A stretch of 64,000 bases of DNA. It comes from Eupeodes corollae. Lineage: Eukaryota > Arthropoda > Insecta > Diptera > Syrphidae. The stretch is from assembly GCF_945859685.1 (NCBI RefSeq), contig NC_079147.1, forward strand, positions 64,820,946-64,884,945. The letters are read 5' to 3'. The position numbers and the translations under genes were made by a program. The notes under the pieces are model-generated. The model did no database searches. It saw nothing but the letters and a program-made list of their open reading frames with translations, and was not told the origin of the DNA. Position 1 is the first letter of the stretch; each line of letters starts with the position of its first letter. Positions 55,740 through 64,000 of this stretch are shown here, one piece after another.

Positions 55740-57240
55740 AATGGATCGCTTGATCATCACACAACGCATACACATTTTTAAAACTTAATACAGGAGATTA
55801 TGGTTTACAAAATCGTCCAAATACTCAGGAAATTGGCAAGATTGTGAAGCAATTTGAAGAGAATAGAATGATTATTGATATTGTAAGGCCTGTGCATCAT
55901 CGTTTCGCTGAAAATATCGCTGTTGTAAGTGAAAGTGCTGCTGAATATGTTGATTCCTCATCGTTCTCAAGAATTAAGACTGTCTTACGGCACTAAATAG
56001 AGTACTTTGCTTTGAATCTGTACCTACATCAATACAAAGCCCAGCTCACACAACAACTTAAGCCATCCATCTGAATATTCACAACGTCCTAGATACGTCG
56101 AACAACAGCGACGAAGCACAATTCTTACTGATAGTAAATCAAATTGTCCCATTTAGGGTAAGTAATTGAAGAGAGGCCATAACATCCACAAAAAGCCACT
56201 ATTTGGTTCGCTCTTTGGACCAGAGGTGTAATTGGACCTTACTTCTTCGAAAAAGAACATGTAACCACTGTCACTGTCAATTCGGACCGTTATACTCATA
56301 TGAATATGTGGATTCAACATGATGGTGCTACATGCCACACAATGACACAACTCGAGCGAATATAGCTTTATTACAAGAGACATTTCCTGGCCGTGTAATT
56401 TCTCGTCGTGGCGGTATCAACTGGCTACCGAGATCATGCGATTTTACACCCCTGGACTTTTTTTTTGTGAGGGTACGCGAAAGACTGTACTTATGCAAAT
56501 AAACTTGGCTCAACTTTCCATTACCGCAGCACGAATTTCGACTCGCGGTTTTTTTTATTCGATAGATATGTGCAAATAAATAATAACTATAGCAATTTTA
56601 GAGCGAGGAAACATTTATTTCTATTTTTAATTAATTTTTAAAGTTCATTTTTGTCCATACAAAACGCTCAAAAATGGTTGATTTTGACATTTCTTCCCTG
56701 TTTTTTGTTCAGTGTTGCCATACTTGTTTTTTTTTCTTGGTAATTTCTTTTATTTTAGTGCTCAAATGGAAAAGTACTTTGCATATACCCAAACTCGCAC
56801 CCACCCCAAATCCTATAGTGACCCCAAGCAGGGGGGTTGCAGGGGGACATCATACCCCCTCATATACCTAGCTGTTAGTACGCCGTGCTATCAATAAAAA
56901 AAAAAACTTGTTTTAGGCTCAAAAAATGCAATACAAAAAAGTAGGGTTAAGTCCGAAAAAGAAAATATTTTTTTTTATGACTTAAAGTTGTTTCCTCGCC
57001 CTAATATTTAAAACATGTTCTATTGGGACCCCTACCTAACTGTACAAAAAAAATCAGAAGGAAATTTGTGCTGCGGTAATGGAAAGTCGCCCCATAAACT
57101 TTTAACTATTAAGCACTTAAAAACCAACATTCGTCAGTTTTGGTTCTGATACCACCCAATATGTGTCAAAAACGGTCGAAAATTACCTCAAAAGAATCGA
57201 TGGTGGTCATTTAAATGAGTGGTCATTTAAATAAGTGTTT
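55740..57240 (+). pseudogene. Mariner-like transposase, broken
   Basis: Pieces in order: MDRLIITQRIHIF, GLQNRPNTQEIGKIVKQFEE and ENIAVVSESAAEYV. Then YLHQYKAQLTQQLKPS-like words near 56020-56075, SDEAQF (first catalytic Asp, near 56110) and HPQKATIWFALWTRGVIGPY followed by FFEKEHVTTVTVNSDRY. The second Asp is in MNMWIQHDGATCH, followed in another frame by FPGRVISRRGGINW and PRSCDFTPLDFFL (third Asp). After the MITE come LKTNIRQF and IDGGHLNEW-like words near 57200. A segment between SDRYTHM and NMWIQ is deleted. Stops and frameshifts are frequent. DDD type with DFTPLDFF is typical of mariner relatives in insects. Confidence 0.85.
56511..57089. mobile_element. MITE inserted in the mariner-like transposase
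   Basis: ACTTTCCATTACCGCAGCAC at 56513-56532 (extending to 56539) faces its reverse complement at 57061-57087 with one mismatch in 27. Further inward 'gagcgaggaaac' near 56601 faces 'gtttcctcgccc' near 56990, so the ends form a longer imperfect inverted repeat. It separates two parts of one transposase gene, which proves insertion. There is no coding capacity and the target duplication is not evident. Confidence 0.88.
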
Positions 57241-57344
57241 CACACATAAATGTCAACGCTCAAACTTCAAATAAAAAGAACTATCATGAAAAAAAATGTG
57301 TTTCATTAACGCTTACTTTTGAAACCGCAAAATGGATGACCCTG

Positions 57345-60102
57345 TGCAAGTTGTTAAAATAATTTTCGAAAAACCAACATAATTTTGTCCATGTTTTTGG
57401 CCTTGGAATTTAAGAAAAAATGTTACAATTAATTATTATGAACACAGCATCTTTTAAAAGTTTGTTTGCGGGACACGCAGTAGTCCTACAAGATATTTTC
57501 GGGCTATAACTTATTGATTATTTGGATGATAATGGCCTTATTTACTTCAATAGCTTTTACATAAAAGCCTTAACATCAGCTCTTCACGGTTCTCCACAAA
57601 ACAAATTGAAAAATTACAAAAGATCGCTTCTGGTTAATGCTGTGTGGCATGGCATGCTACCATCCTGCATAAACCAAATGTTGACTTCAATTTCAGCAAA
57701 AAAAAAAGTTGGTTAACATTGCTGGACAACGCCCAATGCTGTTCCCAATACCAGCCCTAATAACATTTTGTATAAGCTTCAAAAACACGCTGATAAAGCT
57801 ACACAGCACTCACTATAGAAATAAGTTTTTGAAATGTTTCAATGATATTTAAGCTAACAGCGCCCAATTATTTTTTACCAGGGTTAAGGTACTGACTTTC
57901 TTTTAAAATTTGGAGTATAAATCACCTGTTAGTTCAAAAATAAGTTATGATTTTAAAATAAAGGTATCAACACGGAATGAGTAAGCTGGAAAGTTGTTTA
58001 TATCTTCCTTTTGTGTTTTAAACATTGAGTAAAGATGACCTTGTGTCTGCTTTATTAGATATGAACAGCCAAAGGCTTTTCTTAGTTAAACTTTTTTAAA
58101 AAAGATCGAGCATACAATTTTCAAACATTTAAGAGACAAATATTTATGAATACAATAAACTGCAATTTTTTGAGATAAAATTAAAAGCTAGAAAATTCAT
58201 GGTTAGACTTTTTGTTAGATATCCTATCTAAAAAGTTACTTATCAAATACAAAAAATGGTTAGGACATGATTTAAAGCCCCAGTAATTGGGGTAGTTATG
58301 TAAAAACGGATTTCTGGACTCAAAGACAAAATGATTCTATTTTTGAAGTCCTGCATCTCAGAAACACCTTCACTAATTTCCAAATTTTAAGTTTTGAACT
58401 ATCATGAATTACATGCATAAATAGAAAATCAATCGTAATTTCAGTAAAAAGGTAACCAAAAGACTTCTATTGATGTGTCACTATATTGAAATATCAATCT
58501 TAAATACCCATCTGCAATCTGTTATGGCAACACTGTTGAAAAGAATTTAAGACAAAATAAAAAACAACTCTAATTTCACCTACATACATGCAAATGCCTG
58601 TGCAATGAACACAAAATAATAATACTGCCATCGTATAGGATATGTTTGGAAAAAGGAATAAAGTAAAGAACTACGAGAATAAGAAATAAAAGGGTTGGAA
58701 ATTTGTATTATCCTTTTTTTTTTGTTTTGTTGTAGGTTTATCGTTATTCCTGTCTGTCGTATACACATGCATTTTTTCTAAAACCGAAAACCCGAGACAC
58801 TCTTGAGAACTTGTCGCTGTTTCTTTTCTTTTTATTTTCTTTCTTATTTTTTTTTTTGTTAACGTGATGCCTCTTTTACATTCCTCAACCCCCTCCCCAC
58901 CTTGAAAAGGAACGTCCTTTACCGACAACCTATTTGGTCCTTCCTGTTAATGTTTGTAAGTGATGCATCATCATCATCATCATATGAAATGGAAATGCAC
59001 AAAATTTGTACCACCCCAATTTTATACGTAATTTGTTATTTTCCTTTTTTTTTGTTGTTTTTTGAAACATGTTGTTTATTATTATGGTTGTATTTGTACC
59101 AACTGTTGTTGTGTGTTTAATTTAGAAGAAGTCTCGTAGGGTTAAGTGAACAATCCTTTTTTTTTAATAATGACCTTACAGATACTTCTTGTTTTGGAAT
59201 AATATATTAAGACAGACACTGAGAAATAGGATAACATTTTTGAAATCTTCAAAACCCAACAAACTTTAATAGAGGTACCTTTAAAACACGAGCCCAATTC
59301 AAATATGTGTTTGGTAGTAATTTTTTACGTACCCGAATTTAAAAAGAGCTACTGAAAAAGTAATGCCCTACATTACCTTGAGATGAAATTAAAAAAGTTT
59401 ACTTTAAAGTATTTAGTAAAACCCAAACTATGCTAGTTTTTTCCCGAATACATTTAGATTGAAATCTTTTTGAGTCACTAAATTTTAAAGGCAAATAGAA
59501 TATTTCATTTTATAAACAATGTTCAATAAAAAAGACAATCTATTTAGACAAAATTTTGTTTATTGAAAAAGTTATCAAAAGCATCATTCAAATTATAAAA
59601 TGCTTAAAACGCCCATATAAGTTTCTTTGAAATAAGTTTTACGGACAAACTTGTTTCAAAATAGTAAATGTATGTGTTTTGTATGTTATTTTATATAAAT
59701 CAAAGATTATTAATTAAGGAAAGCAGATGGGTGCAAATATAGGCCATCAGTGATTTTTTCGAGATATTGGCTGTGTATGATCAATCGAAAATGTCGTTTT
59801 TTCAAACAAGTGTTAGGTTGTTCTTTTCGAAATATAAGGTATTTTGAAGAAATGAAATGAAAGTTATTTCATGATGTTTCATTATGGCACCTCCATTATA
59901 ATCCTAAGGGCTATACTTTTGAACAGTACAATAAACAATTGAAGTTATCATTCGGTACTATTTTCAGAGGTGTACGCTCTGGGCTTTAAATGGGCCACCT
60001 ACTTTCTTACCTGCTTAAAGTTACAAATTTTACCGAGGTCATTTATTTTTTGTAAGACATATGGTCCATCAGAACCTCAGACTTGTTTATGATCTTCATT
60101 TT
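57345..60102. other. Unassigned AT-rich stretch
   Basis: No element or supported gene was found. An open frame at 57522-57716 has no family match. A (CAT)n simple repeat lies at about 58964-58983. T-rich runs are common around 58700-58860. Confidence 0.45.
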
Positions 60103-60333
60103 GAATTATCTGAAATCAATATCAAACTAATCAAATTTCCGAATAAAAAGATTTTACGTTTATAAAATTGAACAATTATCTTTGAGTTTATGTTTCAGAC
60201 TAAAAAAATGAAAAAAAAAAACATAAAAACTGAGCTCTGCTCAAAAACAAACTTGATTCGAAACTTAAAGTAACAAGTGCAAAAAGAAACACGTATCAAA
60301 TTAACATTAACAGAAAACTTGGTTTCAATACTT
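60103..60333 (-). repeat. Copia element LTR (3' LTR for the minus-strand element)
   Basis: It shares near-identical sequence with 62538-62756, from 'gaattatctgaaatcaatat' to 'cttggtttcaatactt'. A purine-rich AAGGGAAAG just inside, on the minus strand, fits a polypurine tract. Confidence 0.85.
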
Positions 60334-60521
60334 TCCCTTGTTAATTGATACTTAACATTCTCTAAAAAGTCCCATTTGATTACATTATAGTATTAGTCTT
60401 GGCAAAGGAATTGGTTTAGTCATTATATCTGCTACTTGATCCTCGGTAGATATTTGCTTGATTTCGATTTTTCTCGGATGAAGACATTTTTCGTTCCAAT
60501 ATGTTTTCATCTACGATGAAA

Positions 60522-61855
60522 CTATGGGTTTTGAGCAAGTCTTACTGCCGCAGAGTTATCTACCTGAAGAATTGAAATTTCTCTCAAGTCTATTATTCGA
60601 TTTAATAATCTGCACAGCCAAATTATTTCCTTTGTTGCTTCGTTCGCTGCTACGATTTCGGCTTTTGTTGTGGATGTTGCAACCATTGCTTGTCTTTGAC
60701 TAAGCCAGAAAAAAGCTCTACGTGCATAATTGATTAAAACTCCAGAAGTTGATGTTCCAGTACTTTTGCATCCACCAAAATCTGCATCACTAAATAATTC
60801 TAGAATTCTATTCTTAAAATCTTTTCGATATTCAATACCTAAGTCCAAAGTTTCAGATATGTAACGAAAAACTCTTTTAACTCTTGTTATATCCTCTCTT
60901 ATGGGATTTTCTAAGCATCTTTAAAGGAATCCAACGCTGTAAGCCAAATAAGGTCTTGTGCCTACCATAAGATACATCAGAGCACCAACTGCTTGCCTGT
61001 ATGGGTTCTTCTTTCTCTGATTGCGAAGTTTCTAAATTCCTCACCATTGGAGTTGAAATTTCTCTAAACTGACTGAACTATAAACGTTCCAAAAGTTTTC
61101 TTGTGTGCGCTTTTTGGTCTATTTTTAATCTATTTTCTGTTTGCTTTATTTCGAGTCCAAGAAAGTACGATGCATTCTTTGAAGTAATTTTGAACTCGGT
61201 TTTCAGTTCCTCAATGAAAATCTTCAACTCTTGTTGATCAGTCGATGCAATAAGTCCATCATCTACCAAGAGAACAATTACTATTTTCTTTTCATTTCTC
61301 TCCCCTCAATATACAAACAAGGATCAGCATCACTCGCCTAAAATCATAGTTTGGGTATGAAACTTCCAAAACGTATGTTCCAGCATCTTAATGATTGCTT
61401 AAGGCCGTATAAACTCTACTTAAGTTCATATATTTGATCTGTACCATCTTCGAATCCCTCAGGTTCTTTCATATATATGGTGTCTTCTAAGTCACCATAC
61501 AAGAAGGCTGTTGATACATCAAACTGCATGAGATGCATCTGTTCCCTTGCAGAAATGCTAAGAACTGATCTTATGGTTCCCAACTTTGCTACGAGGCTAA
61601 AAGTTTGACTGTAATCAACACCTTCTCGCTGAGTAAATCCTTTTGCTACAAGCCTGGCCTTTTATCGATCAATGGTGCCATCTGCATGCTTCTTCAAACA
61701 ATAAACCCACTTGCAATGTATTGCTTTAGCACCTCTTCGTAACGAAGTCAATTGCCATGTTTGGTTTTCTTTCAATGACTGGATTTCTCTTTCCATAGCT
61801 TTCTTCCATTCAAATTTTTCTTTACTGTTGATAACTTCTCGAAAAGATGGCTTCT
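60522..61855 (-). pseudogene. Copia pol: reverse transcriptase and RNase H
   Basis: On the minus strand FEWKKAMEREIQSLKENQTW and HCKWVYCLKKHADGTIDR open the RT. A stop at 61662-61664 follows, then KARLVAKGFTQREGVDYSQT, FDVSTAFLYGDLEDTIYMKE (first RT Asp) and LLVDDGLIASTDQQELKIFI (the YVDD motif, here LVDD). Then SYFLGLEIKQTENRLKI leads on to RNase H with LFSDADFGGCKSTGTSTSG, ATSTTKAEIVAANEATKEII and LQVDNSAAVRLAQNP. Integrase is absent. Frames are interrupted between 61660-61270 and 61078-60848. Confidence 0.93.
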
Positions 61856-62443
61856 TGCAAAAATTACAAATATCTTTTCTTTTAATTCTTGATGTTCTTG
61901 GTCTTGGTAAGTTTTCTTGTTTTCTTGAATCATATTTAACAACTAGCGCCTCTTGAGCTGAGTTGTCATCTTTATCCTTCTTTTTGAAATTTCTTTCGTA
62001 CATGCACAGCTGTATTGTTAACTCATCGAGTCTATTATTAAGTTTATTCCATAAACTCTTCAATTATGCAATATGCGTGGAAACATCATTGCTTGTATTA
62101 CAGTTAAATGCAAAAAGGTCGGTACATATTTTGAACAGTAGATCCTTGGAAGTTGCTTCAAAATGCAAGCGCAACGCTTCCCAAGTATCACGAGCTGTTT
62201 GTTGAACCATAATCTTCTGATAGACCTCATCAGTTACTGAGCTTGTGATCATGGACTTTGCATAGCTATTTGCCTTCCGAAAGAAATTGTTCATTTCGCT
62301 GTGCTTCTTAACAGCTGCTTCTGAAGCGCCTGCTTTAAAGGCTTCGGCTTTCGTCAATAACGTCTATTGCTCCTTATCTTCCGTTTCCATATTGGCCAAT
62401 CTGCTTCACCAGCCAAAGGTTTTATATGTTTCGAAAAATCCAT
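61856..62443 (-). pseudogene. Copia gag
   Basis: The start ATG at 62443 begins MDFSKHIKPLAGEADWPIWK, typical of Copia Gag. After a frame change, MNNFFRKANSYAKSMITSSV and ARDTWEALRLHFEATSKDLL (62357-62064) follow, the Copia-type capsid region. The next frame (62063-61662) carries DELTIQL and the start of a zinc knuckle, CNFCKK. The sequence then passes straight into RT at about 61850 within a single open frame. The rest of the knuckle, protease and integrase are therefore deleted. Confidence 0.9.
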
Positions 62444-62514
62444 GTTCTCAGACTAAATAAAATGTTCAATTTTAAATGAACTAAATTCAATTCAGAAACC
62501 AACTAATTTATATT

Positions 62515-62533
62515 GGGGACTGGGCCGATAACC
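62515..62533 (-). other. Copia primer-binding site
   Basis: On the minus strand GGTTATCGGCCCAGTCCCC lies just after the LTR. Drosophila Copia uses an internal fragment of initiator tRNA-Met with a near-identical site (GGTTATGGGCCCAGTCC, from memory), so the same half-tRNA priming is likely. Confidence 0.75.
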
Positions 62534-62537
62534 TTTC

Positions 62538-62756
62538 GAATTATCTGAAATCAATATCAAACTAATCAAATTTCCGAATAAAAAAAATTTACTTTAATAA
62601 AATTGAACAATTATCTTTGAGTTTATTTTTCAGACTAAAAAAATGAAAAAAACATAAAAACTGAGCTTTGCACAAAAACAAAGTTGACCCGAAACTTAAA
62701 GTAAAAAAGAAACAAGTATCAAATTAACATTAACAGAATACTTGGTTTCAATACTT
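62538..62756 (-). repeat. Copia element LTR (5' LTR for the minus-strand element)
   Basis: It pairs with the LTR at 60103-60333. It contains 'acataaaaactgagctttgc' and, read on the minus strand, directly precedes the primer-binding site. Confidence 0.85.
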
Positions 62757-63919
62757 AAAGTAAAAAAAATGGAAAAAGAATTTTAGCTGAATTTGGCATT
62801 GGAGAAGTCGATGTAATTTTTAAGTTCTTTGCAATATTTTTTTTTTAAACTTTCAAGCAGACATTTAATTTTACGAAAAAGTCTCAAATAATATTTCCCT
62901 TGATATAGTTTGTTCTCATGTTTTCAAAAAGTTTAATCTTAACCTCATATCTTCGTCATTTGTTCCACGATATACGACATACGGCAGACTTTTGACAACA
63001 GTATGCATGAAAAAAATTAGTATGGAAAGAAGATTTTGAAGATTCAGAAATTGTGTGCGTGAACATTTTCACATTTTTGAGCTATATTTTTCTCGTACAT
63101 TGATGGTCTGGAAATTAGATAGATGCTTCTAATTTGAAATTTAATTTAACCAAAATCAACTCGATTCAATGTTTATACCCAAGAACTTATGGGTTTCATG
63201 AGTTCGACTTCATGCGCTTATAAAAAACTACTGGTAAAAGTATTACGAAGTCAGATAGCTGTCTATGGATTTTGGTTGATATGTGTATTTCTTCTATAAA
63301 GAAACTTTATTTAACAATTTAATCGTATCTTCACTGATATTTTGCCCTTAAAACAAATTCCTATACATTCAGACTAAATTTACAGAATTGTATGTGTTTT
63401 AAAACAATTATAAACACCTCATGCAAGAATGTCATTTTAAAGAACTGAGGAAGACTGTTCTTGGCCTTAAGTTTCACCAAAAATATGACGTTTATGTTGT
63501 GAGTTTAAAATGTATAAACATTTATAATTATAACAAAAATGTACAGTCAGGCCGTGAATATTATTTCGGATATTGCAGTGAATGACAATTTGAGGCCAAG
63601 AAATATATAAACAGATTATCTGAACTGAAATAGACCAACAAATTTTATTAATAAATTAGCGAAGTCTGGATTTTTTAAAAACACCCTACTAACATTTAAT
63701 TTTTATTTAAATCTTCGAGGCATGCATTCTTGGAGGTAATTTGGATTAACATATTTTTGTATCATTGGGATAATCATATAAATCCTCGTTATCGAATCGC
63801 TCTGTTTTAGATATTATTTTAAACCTCCAATCTGGTAAGACAATGTTCAAATGGTAGACATGTGCATTCAAGAGGACACAAGCGTCCACAGGTTTTTTCG
63901 CAAAACCCACCTCTGTCTA
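62757..63919. other. Unassigned AT-rich stretch
   Basis: No gene or element was recognised between the Copia LTR and the final LINE start. Confidence 0.45.
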
Positions 63920-64000
63920 TCAACTCATACTCTAACCTCCCCGTGGTGAACATCGGGTGCCTAGTACCTCAACTTGAGATTGGGTTCCAACCCCATTGGA
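63920..64000 (+). mobile_element. RTE-A LINE 5' end, copy A7 (continues beyond the window)
   Basis: TCAACTCATACTCTAACCTC matches the first bases of copy A1 (55470 downward), followed by the same 'ggtgaacatcgggtgcctag' and 'gattgggttccaacccca'. It begins at the same base as A1, so it is probably a full-length start. Confidence 0.9.

Larger units (their letters stand above)
55640..57344 (+). mobile_element. Mariner-like DNA transposon, split by a MITE
   Basis: Transposase remnants occur at 55740-56510 and 57110-57240, with a 575-bp MITE between them. The right end lies near 57344 (aaaatggatgaccctg). The left terminal repeat is not recognised, so the left boundary is approximate. Confidence 0.75.
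60103..62756 (-). mobile_element. Copia (Ty1) LTR retrotransposon, internally deleted
   Basis: The order on the minus strand is LTR (62756-62538), primer-binding site (62533-62515), gag (62443-61856), truncated pol (61855-60522), polypurine tract, LTR (60333-60103). Total length is about 2.65 kb, roughly half of a full Copia, because protease and integrase are deleted. No target duplication was found. The LTR pair differs by several substitutions and small indels, so the insertion is not recent. Confidence 0.92.

Noticed and set aside
57522..57716. 64-codon open frame
   Set aside because: Plausible composition, but no family, no upstream ATG context and no splice partner. Not reported as a gene.
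58964..58983. CAT repeat
   Set aside because: An ordinary trinucleotide microsatellite with nothing functional attached.

Overview
This window looks like AT-rich insect nuclear DNA, most likely from a fly (Diptera). That is judged from the kinds of mobile elements present, not from a species match. There are no operons, bacterial signals, rRNA genes or complete host genes. Almost everything recognisable is a decayed transposable element, and elements lie on both strands and inside one another. Every coding region seen is broken by stops, frameshifts or deletions. The window reads as a TE graveyard, such as pericentromeric or intergenic heterochromatin or an old TE nest.

Layout. 1-8.1 kb: a fragment of an uncharacterised TE-linked protein, then the two arms of a foldback-type element (FB) bracketing two short TIR elements, a SINE and a LINE fragment. 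8.4-12.2 kb: a SINE, then an RTE-like LINE 3' end split by a DNA transposon that carries a second copy of the uncharacterised protein, then another FB arm. 12.2-22.3 kb: two RTE-like LINE copies (one with a 17-bp target duplication), an FB arm holding a SINE, and a poly(A)-tailed LINE. 22.3-25.2 kb: mostly unrecognised. 25.2-31.4 kb: LINE fragments of three families, the best SINE (10-bp target duplication) and the most complete FB element. 32.7-39.9 kb: a long CR1/jockey-like LINE, an opposing LINE, and RTE debris. 40.0-45.9 kb: a TIR element carrying a SAM-like-domain gene, an RTE remnant, a Tc1 transposon, and the helicase end of a Helitron with its 3' hairpin terminus. 47.4-50 kb: a dispersed repeat, a LINE with RNase H, a SINE and a short possible host exon. 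52.7-57.3 kb: one RTE-like LINE with both ends and a 12-bp target duplication, then a mariner-like element split by a MITE. 60.1-62.8 kb: an internally deleted Copia element with both LTRs. The last 81 bases start another RTE-like LINE at the same 5' base as the copy at 52.7-55.5 kb.

How the parts relate. The RTE-like family (called RTE-A here) is the most frequent, with seven copies. The tRNA-derived SINE (five copies) ends in a 16-base block nearly identical to the RTE-A 3' end, so RTE-A is the probable source of the machinery that spread it. The FB element has terminal repeats of about 73 bp, arms built from units of roughly 160-175 bp and no recognisable protein. Two short gene families (the NDGNTARRFF family and the SAM-like family) sit inside TIR-bounded elements, and I cannot name a transposase for either. 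These three items, together with the SINE/LINE pairing, are the most novel-looking content.
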